Shown piece after piece: positions 25,663 through 34,717 of a stretch of 64,000 bases of DNA (its first letter is position 1; every line of letters starts with the position of its first letter). Both the position numbers and the translations under genes were made by a program. The notes beneath the pieces were generated by a model. The model saw nothing but the letters and a program-made list of their open reading frames with translations. It was not told the origin of the DNA and did not search any database. Source of the stretch: Oxalobacteraceae bacterium OTU3CAMAD1 (GTDB lineage: Bacteria > Pseudomonadota > Gammaproteobacteria > Burkholderiales > Burkholderiaceae_D); NCBI GenBank assembly GCA_024123915.1, contig CP099650.1, forward strand, positions 682,001 to 746,000. Direction: 5' to 3'.

Positions 25663-27249
25663 ATGGGCAACAAGTTTAAGAGCATCGCTTTGATCGGACT
25701 CGGCGCCATCGCCGGCGTCACCGCCTCGTTGCAGTTTCCCGCCATCGCGCAGAAAGCCGGCGGCACCCCGTTGCCGTTGGAGGAATTACGCCAGCTGTCG
25801 GACGTGTTCGGCCTGATCAAGACCGACTACGTGGAAAACGTCGACGACAAGAAACTCGTCACCGACGCCATTTCCGGCATGGTGTCCTCGCTGGACCCGC
25901 ATTCGGTCTACCTGGACAAAAAAGCCTTCCGCGAGATGAAAGAGACCGTCGCCGGCAAATTCGTCGGCATCGGCGTCGAAGTCGGCATGGAGGACGGCTA
26001 CATCAAGGTCGTCTCGCCGATCGAGGACACGCCCGCCTTCAAGGCCGGCATCAAGACAGGTGACCTGATCACCCGCATCGACGGCACGCCGATCAAGAAC
26101 ATGTCGCTCGACGAGAGCGTCAAGAAGATGCGCGGCGAGCCCGGTTCCAAGGTGGCCGTCACCATCAGCCGCAAGGACGAGGACAAGCCCATCGTCATGA
26201 CCATCACGCGCGAGGAAATCCGCGTGCAAAGCGTCAAGACCAAGATCGTCGAGCCGGGTTATGCCTGGGTGCGCATCTCGCAGTTCCAGGAACCGACGCT
26301 GGACGACATGGCCAAGCAAATTACCGCCCTGTACGCGCAAGACCCGAAAATCAAGGGCCTGGTGCTGGACCTGCGCAACGACCCGGGCGGCCTGGTGCCG
26401 GGCGCGATCGGCGTGTCGGCCGCCTTCCTGCCCAAGGATTCGGTGATCGTCTCGACCAATGGGCAACTGATGTCGTCCAAGGAAACCTTCTACGGCCGCC
26501 CCGAGTTCTACGCGCCGCGTTCGAAGACCGATCCGCTGGCCAAGCTGCCGGCCGGCCTGAAGGACGTGCCGATGGTGGTGCTGGTCAACGCCGGCTCGGC
26601 CTCGGCGTCGGAAATCGTCGCCGGCGCGCTGCAGGATTACAAGCGCGCCACCATCATGGGCACGCAGACCTTCGGCAAGGGCTCGGTGCAGACCCTGCGC
26701 CAGCTGACCGCCGACACCGCCGTCAAACTCACCACGGCGCGCTATTACACGCCGCAAAACCGCTCGATCCAGGCGCGCGGCATCGTGCCGGACCTGATGG
26801 TCGACGAGACCGCCGACGGCGACGGCTTGAACAGCCTGCGCATGCGCGAAGCCGATCTGCAAAAACACTTGGGCAACGACAAGGACCCGGAGGGCGAGAG
26901 CATCGCCCAGAAGGCCCTGAACGCCCAGCGCGACGGCCTGGAGGACGCGCAGCGCCTGGCCTCGCTGTCAAAGAAATCCAAGCCGGTGGAATTCGGCTCG
27001 AAGGACGACTTCCAGCTGGCGCAGGCGCTGAACCACTTCAAGGGCTTGCCGGTCAAACTGTCTAAGGTGGAGGCGGGTGCGGCGGCCGGCGGTGACGGCG
27101 TCGGCGAGATCAAATCGGATAGCAGCCCGGACATCAAGTCCGACGTGAAGCCGTCCACCAAGCCGACCAACAAGCCCGCGGCCAAGCCCGAAGCCAAATC
27201 CAAGGCTGGAGACGGCAAGCCAGCCGCGAAACAGCCGGTCGCCGAATAA
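25663..27249 (+). CDS. C-terminal processing peptidase (S41 family)
   Basis: A 528-residue Ctp protease. It begins with a signal or anchor sequence, then a PDZ domain (VVSPIEDTPAFKAGIKTGDL), and the S41 catalytic domain with nucleophile Ser in VNAGSASASEIVAGAL and Lys in QTFGKGSVQTLRQL. The C-terminal 60 residues are a low-complexity Lys/Pro/Ala tail. These periplasmic enzymes trim C termini of envelope proteins and regulate cell-wall hydrolases, which suits the preceding EnvC-like gene. Fourteen bases separate the two genes. Confidence 0.94.
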   Translation: MGNKFKSIALIGLGAIAGVTASLQFPAIAQKAGGTPLPLEELRQLSDVFGLIKTDYVENVDDKKLVTDAISGMVSSLDPHSVYLDKKAFREMKETVAGKFVGIGVEVGMEDGYIKVVSPIEDTPAFKAGIKTGDLITRIDGTPIKNMSLDESVKKMRGEPGSKVAVTISRKDEDKPIVMTITREEIRVQSVKTKIVEPGYAWVRISQFQEPTLDDMAKQITALYAQDPKIKGLVLDLRNDPGGLVPGAIGVSAAFLPKDSVIVSTNGQLMSSKETFYGRPEFYAPRSKTDPLAKLPAGLKDVPMVVLVNAGSASASEIVAGALQDYKRATIMGTQTFGKGSVQTLRQLTADTAVKLTTARYYTPQNRSIQARGIVPDLMVDETADGDGLNSLRMREADLQKHLGNDKDPEGESIAQKALNAQRDGLEDAQRLASLSKKSKPVEFGSKDDFQLAQALNHFKGLPVKLSKVEAGAAAGGDGVGEIKSDSSPDIKSDVKPSTKPTNKPAAKPEAKSKAGDGKPAAKQPVAE

Positions 27250-27296
27250 CCGAATAGCACTAACACCGAATGGCGGCCCGGCCGCCGGTTGAGACC

Positions 27297-28070
27297 ATGG
27301 ACGACTCGCAACTACTGCGCTACTCGCGCCACATCCTGCTCGACGAAATCGGCATTGAAGGCCAGCAAAAGCTGCTGGCCGCGCACGCGCTGGTGATCGG
27401 CGCCGGCGGCCTCGGCTCGCCGGCCGCGCTGTACCTGGCCTCGGCCGGCGTCGGCCACATCACCCTGGTCGACGACGACACCGTCGACCTGACCAACCTG
27501 CAACGCCAGATCGCCCACACCACGGCGAGGGTCGGCCAGCCCAAGGCCGCGTCGGCGCGCATCACCTTGCAGCAGATTAATCCCGGCATTGTCGTCAGCG
27601 CGCTCAACGAGCGGGCCGACGACGCCCGCCTGGCCGAGCTGGTCGCCGATGCCGACGTCGTGCTCGACTGCACCGACAACTTCGCCACCCGCCACGCCGT
27701 CAACCGCGCTTGCGTGGCGCTGGGCAAGCCGCTGGTGTCCGGCGCGGTGATCCGCTTCGACGGCCAGATCAGCGTATTCGACACGCGCAAGGCAGGCAAC
27801 CCCTGTTATTCATGCCTGTTCCCGCAGGATCAGAAGTTCGAGGACGTCGCCTGCTCCACCATGGGCGTGTTCGCGCCGCTGGTGGGCGTGGTGGGCGCCA
27901 TGCAGGCGGCCGAGGCGCTCAAACTGCTGATGGGCGTGGGCAACTCGCTGGCCGGACGGCTGCTGATGCTCGACGGCCTGAACATGGAATGGACCAGCAT
28001 CGGCGTCGGCAGAAATGACGCTTGCCCCGTGTGCAGCACGGGTAAAATGACAACGAAAATTACAACGTAG
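27297..28070 (+). CDS. ThiF/MoeB/HesA-family adenylyltransferase
   Basis: A 257-residue E1-like protein. ATP-binding motif VIGAGGLGSPAALYLASAG, conserved NLQRQIAHTT, and DCTDNFATRHAVN with the adenylation Asp. Two zinc-binding pairs, CYSC and CPVCS, are present. Such proteins adenylate the C terminus of ThiS or MoaD-type sulfur carriers; the substrate here is open since no carrier gene is adjacent. The start at 27297 is where homologues begin (MDDSQLLRYSRHILL); an ATG at 27270 is possible. Confidence 0.9.
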   Translation: MDDSQLLRYSRHILLDEIGIEGQQKLLAAHALVIGAGGLGSPAALYLASAGVGHITLVDDDTVDLTNLQRQIAHTTARVGQPKAASARITLQQINPGIVVSALNERADDARLAELVADADVVLDCTDNFATRHAVNRACVALGKPLVSGAVIRFDGQISVFDTRKAGNPCYSCLFPQDQKFEDVACSTMGVFAPLVGVVGAMQAAEALKLLMGVGNSLAGRLLMLDGLNMEWTSIGVGRNDACPVCSTGKMTTKITT

Positions 28071-28107
28071 AATCCGCCCAAACCACCTCCAGGAGAAGAC
28101 CTTGCTG

Positions 28108-30234
28108 ATGAACCGACTCGCCGTACTTCCGCTGGCATTGGCCGCCGCCTTCAGCGCGCAGGCCGCCAGCACCACCAAATATCTGATCTACACCGAAAGC
28201 GGCAAGCAGATGGGCGAGCAGGTGGTCGAGCAGCAGGACGACGGCCTGACCAAGGTGCGTTTCATCTACAAGAACAACGGCCGCGGTCCCGAGCTGACCG
28301 AGCAATTCCGCATCGGCCCGGACGGCACCATGACCGAATACGCCGTCAAAGGCAATTCCACCTTCGGCGCCGTGGTCGACGAGCGCTTCGAGCGCAAGGG
28401 CGACCAGGCCGAATGGAAATCGACCTCGGAGCAGGGCAAGAAAAGCATCGCCGGTCCGGCCGCCTATGTGCCGCTGAACAGCTCCTTCGAGGTGATCTCC
28501 ACCGCCATCACCGCGCTGGCCGCCGCGCCGGACAACAAGCTGCCGCTGCTGCCGTCGGGCACCTTGTCGCAGACCAAGCTGGACTCGCTGGAGATCACCG
28601 GCGCCTCCGGCCAAAAGCAAACCGTGCAACTGCTGGCGCAAACCGGCATCGGCCTGTCGCCGTCGTTCATGTGGGCCACAACCGGCGCCAAGCCGCGCCT
28701 GTTCGCCGTCATCATTCCCGGCTTCATGAACGCGCTGGAAGAAGGCTGGCAAAACGTCATCCCCGAACTGGCCAAGCGCCAAAAGGCCGCCGAGAGCAAG
28801 ATGCTGGCCGATGTCGCCAACAAATTGCAGCATCCGCTGCCGGGCCTGACCCTGGTCAAGAACGCCCGCGTGTTCGACAGCGAGAAAGCCACCGTCGGCG
28901 CGCCGTCGGACATCTACATCCTGCGCGGACGCATCACCTCGGTGCAGCCGGCCGGCTCGCCGACGCGCGACGCCGCCAACACCATCGACGCCGGCGGCCG
29001 CATCGTGTTGCCGGGTTTGTTCGACATGCACGGCCACGTCGACCGCTGGTCTGGCGCGCTCAACATCTCGGCCGGCGTCACCAGCGTGCGCGACATGGGC
29101 AACGACAATGCCCAGATGCAGGCGATGCTCGACGAAACCACCGACGGCAAGCTGCTCGGACCGCAAGTGGTGCCGGCCGGCTTCCTCGAAGGCGAGAGCC
29201 AATACAGCGCCAGCGGCGGCTTCACCGTCAAGGACTTGCAGGGCGCCAAGGATGCGATCGACTGGTATGCCCAGCGCGGCTATCCGCAGCTGAAGATCTA
29301 CAACTCCTTCCCGAAAGACATCCTGAAGGACACGGTCGCCTACGCCCACACGCGCGGCATGCGCGTGTCCGGCCACGTGCCGGCCGGCTTGCGCGCGCAG
29401 CAGGCGCTCGACGCCGGCTACGACGAGATCCAGCACATCAACCAGGTGTTGCTGAACTTCTTCGTCAAGCCGGACACCGAAACGCGCAACCTGAACCGCT
29501 TCGTGCTGCCCGCCGAGAAAGTGGCCGATCTTGATTTCAACTCCAAGCCGGTCAAGGACTTCGTCGCCCAGTTGGCCAAGAAGCAAATCGCCATCGACCC
29601 GACGATGGCGACGTTTGCCTTCCTGAAGCAGCGGGACGGCGACATCAACGAGCCCTACGCCGACTTCGCCGCCAACATGCCGCCGGATGTGGCGCGCGGC
29701 TTTTCCGTCGGCACCATGAAGATCGACGGCGCCGAGCAGCTCAAACGCTACGAGAAGTCCTACGCCAAGATGGTCGACTTCGTCGGCATCATGTACCGCG
29801 CCGGCGTGCCCATCGTCGCCGGCACCGACGACATCGCCGGCTTCACCTTGCATTCGGAGCTGGCGCTGCTGGTCAAGGCGGGCTTGACGCCGGCCCAGGC
29901 GCTGCAGGTGGCCACCCGCAACGGCGCCCGCTATACCCGCACCAGCAACGATCGCGGCAGCATCACGCCGGGCAAGCTGGCCGACCTGGTGCTGGTGGAC
30001 GGCGACCCGACCAAGGACATCAAGGACGTGCGCAAGGTGTCGGCGGTGATCACGCGCGGCTATGTGATTTATCCGAGCGAGATCGACACGGCGCTGGGTA
30101 TTGCCCCGTTCGTCAAGGAGGCGCCGCGGGTGGCCAAGACCGCTCCCGCCGTGGCCGAGGCCGGCCATGTGCACGGCGGCGCCAACGACGGCGCCCGCAA
30201 CCGCATCGAGGCGACCGCCCGCAAACACGATTAA
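28108..30234 (+). CDS. Secreted amidohydrolase-superfamily protein
   Basis: A 708-residue exported protein. The signal peptide is MNRLAVLPLALAAAFSAQAA. Residues about 25-230 are an N-terminal beta-rich domain of unknown role. The amidohydrolase part has IVLPGLFDMHGHVDRW (metal-binding HxH), VSGHVPAG, IQHINQV and VAGTDDIAG with the catalytic Asp, ending with LADLVLVDGDPTKDI. These are imidazolonepropionase/prolidase-like features, but the substrate is unknown. The upstream in-frame TTG at 28102 is less likely than the ATG with AGGAGAAGACC before it. Confidence 0.88.
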   Translation: MNRLAVLPLALAAAFSAQAASTTKYLIYTESGKQMGEQVVEQQDDGLTKVRFIYKNNGRGPELTEQFRIGPDGTMTEYAVKGNSTFGAVVDERFERKGDQAEWKSTSEQGKKSIAGPAAYVPLNSSFEVISTAITALAAAPDNKLPLLPSGTLSQTKLDSLEITGASGQKQTVQLLAQTGIGLSPSFMWATTGAKPRLFAVIIPGFMNALEEGWQNVIPELAKRQKAAESKMLADVANKLQHPLPGLTLVKNARVFDSEKATVGAPSDIYILRGRITSVQPAGSPTRDAANTIDAGGRIVLPGLFDMHGHVDRWSGALNISAGVTSVRDMGNDNAQMQAMLDETTDGKLLGPQVVPAGFLEGESQYSASGGFTVKDLQGAKDAIDWYAQRGYPQLKIYNSFPKDILKDTVAYAHTRGMRVSGHVPAGLRAQQALDAGYDEIQHINQVLLNFFVKPDTETRNLNRFVLPAEKVADLDFNSKPVKDFVAQLAKKQIAIDPTMATFAFLKQRDGDINEPYADFAANMPPDVARGFSVGTMKIDGAEQLKRYEKSYAKMVDFVGIMYRAGVPIVAGTDDIAGFTLHSELALLVKAGLTPAQALQVATRNGARYTRTSNDRGSITPGKLADLVLVDGDPTKDIKDVRKVSAVITRGYVIYPSEIDTALGIAPFVKEAPRVAKTAPAVAEAGHVHGGANDGARNRIEATARKHD

Positions 30235-30243
30235 AGGCCCGGC

Positions 30244-30283
30244 GTGACAATGGTGTGACAATGCCATGACAACCCGATGACAA
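30244..30283 (-). promoter_or_regulatory. Four direct repeats of RTGACAA at 11-bp period (Pho-box-like)
   Basis: GTGACAA begins at 30244 and 30255, ATGACAA at 30266 and 30277. On the minus strand this reads as four TTGTCAY half-sites with 4-bp spacers, the layout of the E. coli Pho box (two CTGTCAY halves, 11-bp period). The array lies 10-50 bp after the amidohydrolase stop and about 140 bp upstream of gspG, but its half-sites point away from gspG. Binding by PhoB or a related OmpR-type regulator is inferred. Confidence 0.55.
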
Positions 30284-30358
30284 GCTGGTAAAACGGGGTG
30301 AAAACCGGCGATTATTAAGGCCTGTTTAAGCCCCGGCGCGCAAAAATCACGCCTCTGC

Positions 30359-30390
30359 TTGCCCTGATACCGCTGTTTCGGCCTTATACT
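30359..30390 (+). promoter_or_regulatory. Candidate promoter of the T2SS gspG operon
   Basis: A good -10 hexamer TATACT lies at 30385-30390, 29 bases before the gspG ATG. The nearest -35 candidate is TTGCCC at 30359, but the 20-bp spacer is long, suggesting an activator-dependent promoter. Confidence 0.4.
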
Positions 30391-30419
30391 CTGCACTCAC
30401 TTTAATTTGGTAGTAAATT

Positions 30420-30863
30420 ATGAAAAAAGCAACACCTCAACGTCGCGCCGCGCGCGGTTTCACGCTGATCGAAATCATGGTGGTGGTGGTCATCATGGGT
30501 GTGCTGGCGGCGCTGGTCGTGCCCAAGCTGCTGAGCCGCACCGGTGAATCGAAAGTGGCCGCCGCCAAAGTCGATATCGCCACCGTCATGCAGGCGCTCA
30601 AACTGTACAAGCTGGACAACCAGCGCTATCCGACCACGGAACAGGGCCTGCAGGCACTGCTGACCAAGCCGACCAGCGGCCCGGCCGCCAACGGCTGGAA
30701 GACCGGCGGCTATCTGGAAAAAATGCCGAAGGATCCTTGGGGCGCACCGTACCAGTTCCTGTCGCCGGGCATCAAGGGCGAGATCGATGTGTACTCGCTG
30801 GGCGCCGACGGCGCCCCGGGCGGCACCGGCGACGACGCCGACATCGGCTCCTGGGATAACTGA
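30420..30863 (+). CDS. gspG: Type II secretion system major pseudopilin GspG
   Basis: A 147-residue major pseudopilin. The prepilin peptidase site is RRAARGFTLIEIMVVVVIMG with the conserved Glu at +5 after cleavage. The GspG signature KLYKLDNQRYPTTEQGL follows, and the C-terminal calcium-binding region includes DAPG-type Asp residues in DGAPGGTGDDADIGSWDN. It forms the shaft of the pseudopilus that pushes folded proteins through the secretin. It is first of the GHIJKLMN set. Confidence 0.96.
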   Translation: MKKATPQRRAARGFTLIEIMVVVVIMGVLAALVVPKLLSRTGESKVAAAKVDIATVMQALKLYKLDNQRYPTTEQGLQALLTKPTSGPAANGWKTGGYLEKMPKDPWGAPYQFLSPGIKGEIDVYSLGADGAPGGTGDDADIGSWDN

Positions 30864-30883
30864 CCGCACGGAGATTGCCCATC

Positions 30884-31375
30884 ATGCGCGCCGCGCGCCG
30901 GCCGAGCCGAGGCTTTACGCTGAGAGGCTTCACGCTGATTGAGTTGCTGGTGGTGATGGTCATCCTGGGCATCACGCTGGGCATCGTCTCGCTCAGCGCG
31001 ATGCCCGGCCAGAAGCAGGCGATGCTGCAGGACGCGCAACGCATCGCGCTGCTGCTGCAACTGGCGCGCGACGAGGCCATCGTGCGCAACCGCCAGATCG
31101 CCTTCGAGGCCGGGCCGGACGGCTACCGCTTCCTGATCCGCAACGACAAGCAATGGGACCTGGCCGTGCAGGACGACCTGCTGCGCGAGCGCGAGTTCAA
31201 GCAGGGGCCGGTGAGCTTGATGCTCGATCCGCCGTCCAACGCCCAGAACGACAACAACCTGCGCATCATCTTCGGCCGCGAACCGGTCGACAAGCCGTTC
31301 GTGCTGACCATGACTGGCGGCGGCAGCAGCGTGGCCATCCGTGCCGACGGCATCGGCCATTTCACGGTGGACTGA
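30884..31375 (+). CDS. gspH: Type II secretion system minor pseudopilin GspH
   Basis: A 163-residue minor pseudopilin. The peptidase motif is oddly doubled: RGFTLRGFTLIELLVVMVIL, from an apparent short duplication in the DNA at 30910-30945. The true cleavage site should be the second Gly, as only it is followed by Phe-Thr-Leu-Ile-Glu and the hydrophobic helix. GGAG lies 9 bases before the ATG. It caps or helps assemble the pseudopilus with GspI, J and K. Confidence 0.92.
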   Translation: MRAARRPSRGFTLRGFTLIELLVVMVILGITLGIVSLSAMPGQKQAMLQDAQRIALLLQLARDEAIVRNRQIAFEAGPDGYRFLIRNDKQWDLAVQDDLLREREFKQGPVSLMLDPPSNAQNDNNLRIIFGREPVDKPFVLTMTGGGSSVAIRADGIGHFTVD

Positions 31376-31386
31376 TCATAGACAAG

Positions 31387-31764
31387 ATGCGCCGACCCTC
31401 CCGCAAAAATCAAGGCTTCACCCTGCTCGAAGTGCTGGTGGCGCTGGTCATCGTCGGCACCGCGCTGGGCGCCTCGCTGCGCGCGGTCGGCAGCCTGACC
31501 CAGAACAGCAACGGCCTGCGCGGCGCCATGATGGCGACCTGGTCGGCCGAGAACCGGCTGGTGCAGCTGCGCCTGTCCAAGACGTTTCCGGCGGTCGGCA
31601 AGCAAACCTTCGAATGCCCGCAGGGCGACATGAAGCTGATGTGCCAGGAGGAAGTCATCGCCAGTCCGAATCCGCGCTTCCGCCGGGTCGAGGTCAGCGT
31701 CTACGACCAAGCGAATCCGGAACGCCGCATCATCAAGCTGGTCCAGCTGGTGTTGAACTCATGA
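31387..31764 (+). CDS. gspI: Type II secretion system minor pseudopilin GspI
   Basis: A 125-residue minor pseudopilin. The N terminus MRRPSRKNQGFTLLEVLVAL holds the prepilin peptidase site, and the GspI-type body includes TWSAENRLVQLRL and RRVEVSVYDQANPERR. It forms the pseudopilus tip complex with GspJ and GspK. Its stop overlaps the gspJ start codon by 4 bp (ATGA). Confidence 0.93.
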   Translation: MRRPSRKNQGFTLLEVLVALVIVGTALGASLRAVGSLTQNSNGLRGAMMATWSAENRLVQLRLSKTFPAVGKQTFECPQGDMKLMCQEEVIASPNPRFRRVEVSVYDQANPERRIIKLVQLVLNS

Positions 31765-32378
31765 CGCGCATCCATGTCAAACGGCGCGGTGGCTTCACGC
31801 TGATCGAATTGCTGGTGGCTATTTCCATCCTGGCTATCGTCGCCGTGCTGGGCTGGCGCGGCCTGGACGGCATCATCCGCTCGCGCGAGTCGCTGACGGC
31901 CAAGATGGAGCAGACGCGCGGCCTGCAACTGGCGTTCGCGCAGTTGCAGAGCGATTGCGCCAGCCTGGCCACGGCAAGCCTGGTGAATAACCGCCCCTAT
32001 ATGCTGGCCGATAACGACCGCCTGACCTTCGTGCGGGTGGTGATGACGGAAAACGAGCCGACCCGGCTGCAGGTGGTGGCCTACCGCGTGCGCGACGGCG
32101 TGCTGACCCGGCGCGAATCGAACGCCACCCGCGACCTGCTGCAGCTCGACGCGCTGTGGCAGGCGGCGCTCAACGACACCGACACCGCCGCCAGCGTGGC
32201 GCTGCAGTCCGACGTGCTGTCGATGGGCGCGCGCTACTGGATCAACACCGAATGGCGGCCGGCGGGCGGCATGACGACGGGCGGCTCGGGCAACGCGCCG
32301 ACCGGGTTGGAAGTGTCGCTGGCCTTGCAAGGCCAGGAAGTGCCGATGGTCAAATCCTTCCTGCTGGGGGCGCTGTGA
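31761..32378 (+). CDS. gspJ: Type II secretion system minor pseudopilin GspJ
   Basis: A 205-residue minor pseudopilin. The peptidase site is RRGGFTLIELLVAISILA with a hydrophobic helix. Family phrases include LGWRGLDGIIRSRESL, QLQSDCASLA and MGARYWINTEWRP. It overlaps gspI by 4 bp and gspK by 1 bp (TGATG), so the minor pseudopilins are tightly coupled. Confidence 0.93.
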   Translation: MTRIHVKRRGGFTLIELLVAISILAIVAVLGWRGLDGIIRSRESLTAKMEQTRGLQLAFAQLQSDCASLATASLVNNRPYMLADNDRLTFVRVVMTENEPTRLQVVAYRVRDGVLTRRESNATRDLLQLDALWQAALNDTDTAASVALQSDVLSMGARYWINTEWRPAGGMTTGGSGNAPTGLEVSLALQGQEVPMVKSFLLGAL

Positions 32379-33421
32379 TGCGGGCGCGTCGGAATCCACG
32401 GCACCAACGCGGCGTGGCGGTCATCACGGCGCTGCTGCTGACGACCCTGGCCGTGACCATCGTCACCAGCCTGTTCTGGCAGCAGCAGGTGCAGGTGCGC
32501 TCGATGGAAAACCAGCGGCTGCAACTGCAAACGCGCTGGATCGTGCGCGGCGCGCTGGACTTGAGCCGCCTGATCCTGTTCCAGGATTTCCTCGATTCGT
32601 CGACCTTTACGCGCCAGAACGGTATCTGGTCGACGCCGTTGGAAGAGACCCGGCTGGACGATTACGTCGAGCGCGAGCGCCAGGAAGGCGAGGATTTCAA
32701 CGCCACCCTGTCGGGCAAGATTGTCGATGCGCAGTCGCGCTACAATCTCGCCAACCTTGCCGCCGCCCGGGTTCCGGACAAGGCGCAGATCGGCGTGTTC
32801 CAACGGCTCTTGACAAATCTGCAATTAGACCCGAATCTGGCGCAGCAGGTGGCGATGCAGGTGGCGATGACGCAACCGGTCCAGAACGCGCCGACACAAG
32901 GTACTCCCGGCACAGGGAGCGGCGGCACGGGCACCACCACCGGTGGCGGCAGCGGCACGACCGGCACCGGCGGACCGCCGGGTACGGTGCCGGTATCGGG
33001 TAGCGTCGAGCCGATGGGCTTCGTCCGGTTGGAGGATTTGCTGTCGGTGAGCGGTTTCACGCCGCAGGCGATCGAGCGGCTGCGCGAGTTTGTCATCGTG
33101 CTGCCGCAGCCGACCAAGGTTAACGTGAACACCGCGCCGCCCGAGTTGATCGCGGCGCTGGTGCCGCCGCTGACCTTGGGCGACGCGGCGGCCATGGTCA
33201 ACACCCGCAAGGGGGCCTATTATCGGCAGATGTCGGATTTTACGCAGCAGCCGCAGATGGGCGTGGCGCAGCGCAAGGCGGCGGTGGACGTGGACGTCCG
33301 CAGCGACTATTTCCTGGCCTTCAGCCAGGTCAAGCTGGACCGGGCGGCGCTGGACACGGTGTCGTTGCTGTCGCGGGCGCCGACGGGCCTCACCACGGTG
33401 GTTTGGATACGGGAAAACTAG
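32378..33421 (+). CDS. gspK: Type II secretion system minor pseudopilin GspK
   Basis: A 347-residue GspK, the large tip pseudopilin. The N-terminal segment is QRGVAVITALLLTTLAVTIV; it lacks the usual Glu5, as is typical of GspK. The SAM-like helical domain ends in the conserved KVNVNTAPPELIAAL. Around residues 170-205 there is a low-complexity Gly/Thr/Pro linker, a likely lineage-specific insertion. Confidence 0.93.
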   Translation: MRARRNPRHQRGVAVITALLLTTLAVTIVTSLFWQQQVQVRSMENQRLQLQTRWIVRGALDLSRLILFQDFLDSSTFTRQNGIWSTPLEETRLDDYVERERQEGEDFNATLSGKIVDAQSRYNLANLAAARVPDKAQIGVFQRLLTNLQLDPNLAQQVAMQVAMTQPVQNAPTQGTPGTGSGGTGTTTGGGSGTTGTGGPPGTVPVSGSVEPMGFVRLEDLLSVSGFTPQAIERLREFVIVLPQPTKVNVNTAPPELIAALVPPLTLGDAAAMVNTRKGAYYRQMSDFTQQPQMGVAQRKAAVDVDVRSDYFLAFSQVKLDRAALDTVSLLSRAPTGLTTVVWIREN

Positions 33422-33458
33422 AGCAGCGATTTAGAGCGATCAACGAAAGCGAGACCCT

Positions 33459-34709
33459 TTGAGTACATTATTTATCCGCTATCCGGCCAAGGCCAGCGTC
33501 GACAGCGGCGCCGCCCAGACCTGTCCGTTCGCGCTGGTGGGCGACGGCGGCCATCTGGAGCGGCAGGGCACGTCGCCGCTGGGCAACCTGGGCGAGCTGA
33601 TCGCCGCCTCGCGCCGGGTGGTGCTGATGCTGGCCGCGTCGGACGCGACCTTGCTGCGCGTGAAGGCGCCGCCGCTGTCGGCCTCGCGCCTGAAGGCGGC
33701 GTTGCCGGCGCTGGTCGAGGAACAAGTGCTGGGCGACACGGCCGATTGCGTGCTTGCCGCCGGCGCGGCCGACGCCGACGGCGTGCGCACCGTCGCCGTG
33801 GTGCAGCGCGCCTGGCTGGAGGTGCTGGTCAAGGCGCTGCTGGCGCAGGGCGCGCACAGCGTCTCGGTGCTGCCGATGCAGCTGTGCCTGCCGTTCCAGC
33901 CGGGATCGGTCTCGGCCGCGCTGAGCCTGGGCGACGCCGGCTACGAGCTGATCCTGCGCCGCTCGCAATACGACGGCATGGGCCTGGCGTTGCCGGCCGA
34001 GCCGGTGGCGGCGTTGCACACCTTGCGCGCGATGGCCGGCGACGAGCCGGTCACCTTGTACCTGTCGCAGGAGCAAATGAAGCAGTTCGAGCCGCTGATC
34101 GCCGACGCCGCCACGGCGCCGCAAGGCATCAGCCTGGCCGAGGACCATTGGCAGCATTGGGTGGCGGCATCGCGCTCCGCCGGGCTGGACCTGGCGCCGG
34201 CGCTGGGCGCGGCCGGCGCCTCCGCGCGCGAATGGCAACGCTGGCGCTGGCCATTGCGCATCGCCGCGCTTGCGGTGCTGGTCAACGTGGTCGGTCTGAA
34301 TATCGAATGGATGCGCCTCAAACGCGAAGCCAACGACGTGCGTCTGGCCATGATGCAAACCTTCAAGGCGGCCTACCCGAAGGAAACCGTGATCCTCGAT
34401 CCGGTCGCGCAAATGCGCAAGAATATTTCGCTGGCCAAGGCCGATGACGGCCAGGCCGCGCCGGACGGCTTCATCGCCATGAGCGCCAACCTGGCCGAGG
34501 CGCTGAGCGTGTTGCCCAAGCGCGATGTGATCGCTAGTTTGGATTATAGGGAACGCGCTCTTCAGGTGAAGGTCAAACCCAATACCGTCGACGCCGCCGC
34601 GATGACGCAGATTCGCAGCGCGTTGCAAGCCCGCAAGCTGGAATTGACGGAAGCCAATCCGGGCATCTGGCAAATCCGCGTCGCCAGCACCGGCCCAGCG
34701 AACCGATGA
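33459..34709 (+). CDS. gspL: Type II secretion system protein GspL
   Basis: A 416-residue inner-membrane platform protein. The cytoplasmic actin-like domain (about 1-255) includes LKAALPALVEEQVLGDTADC and LYLSQEQMKQFEPL. A single membrane helix (RIAALAVLVNVVGLNIEWM) and a ferredoxin-like periplasmic domain follow, with GFIAMSANLAEALS. It recruits the GspE ATPase to the membrane. The start is TTG at 33459 with GAAAGCGAGACCC upstream. Confidence 0.92.
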   Translation: MSTLFIRYPAKASVDSGAAQTCPFALVGDGGHLERQGTSPLGNLGELIAASRRVVLMLAASDATLLRVKAPPLSASRLKAALPALVEEQVLGDTADCVLAAGAADADGVRTVAVVQRAWLEVLVKALLAQGAHSVSVLPMQLCLPFQPGSVSAALSLGDAGYELILRRSQYDGMGLALPAEPVAALHTLRAMAGDEPVTLYLSQEQMKQFEPLIADAATAPQGISLAEDHWQHWVAASRSAGLDLAPALGAAGASAREWQRWRWPLRIAALAVLVNVVGLNIEWMRLKREANDVRLAMMQTFKAAYPKETVILDPVAQMRKNISLAKADDGQAAPDGFIAMSANLAEALSVLPKRDVIASLDYRERALQVKVKPNTVDAAAMTQIRSALQARKLELTEANPGIWQIRVASTGPANR

Positions 34710-34717
34710 GAACCGCC

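Noticed and set aside
28060..30396. A 778-codon open frame antisense to the amidohydrolase
   Set aside because: It is a shadow of a GC-rich gene: composition is Ala/Arg/His/Val/Gly-rich without domains, and the plus-strand protein has clear catalytic motifs.
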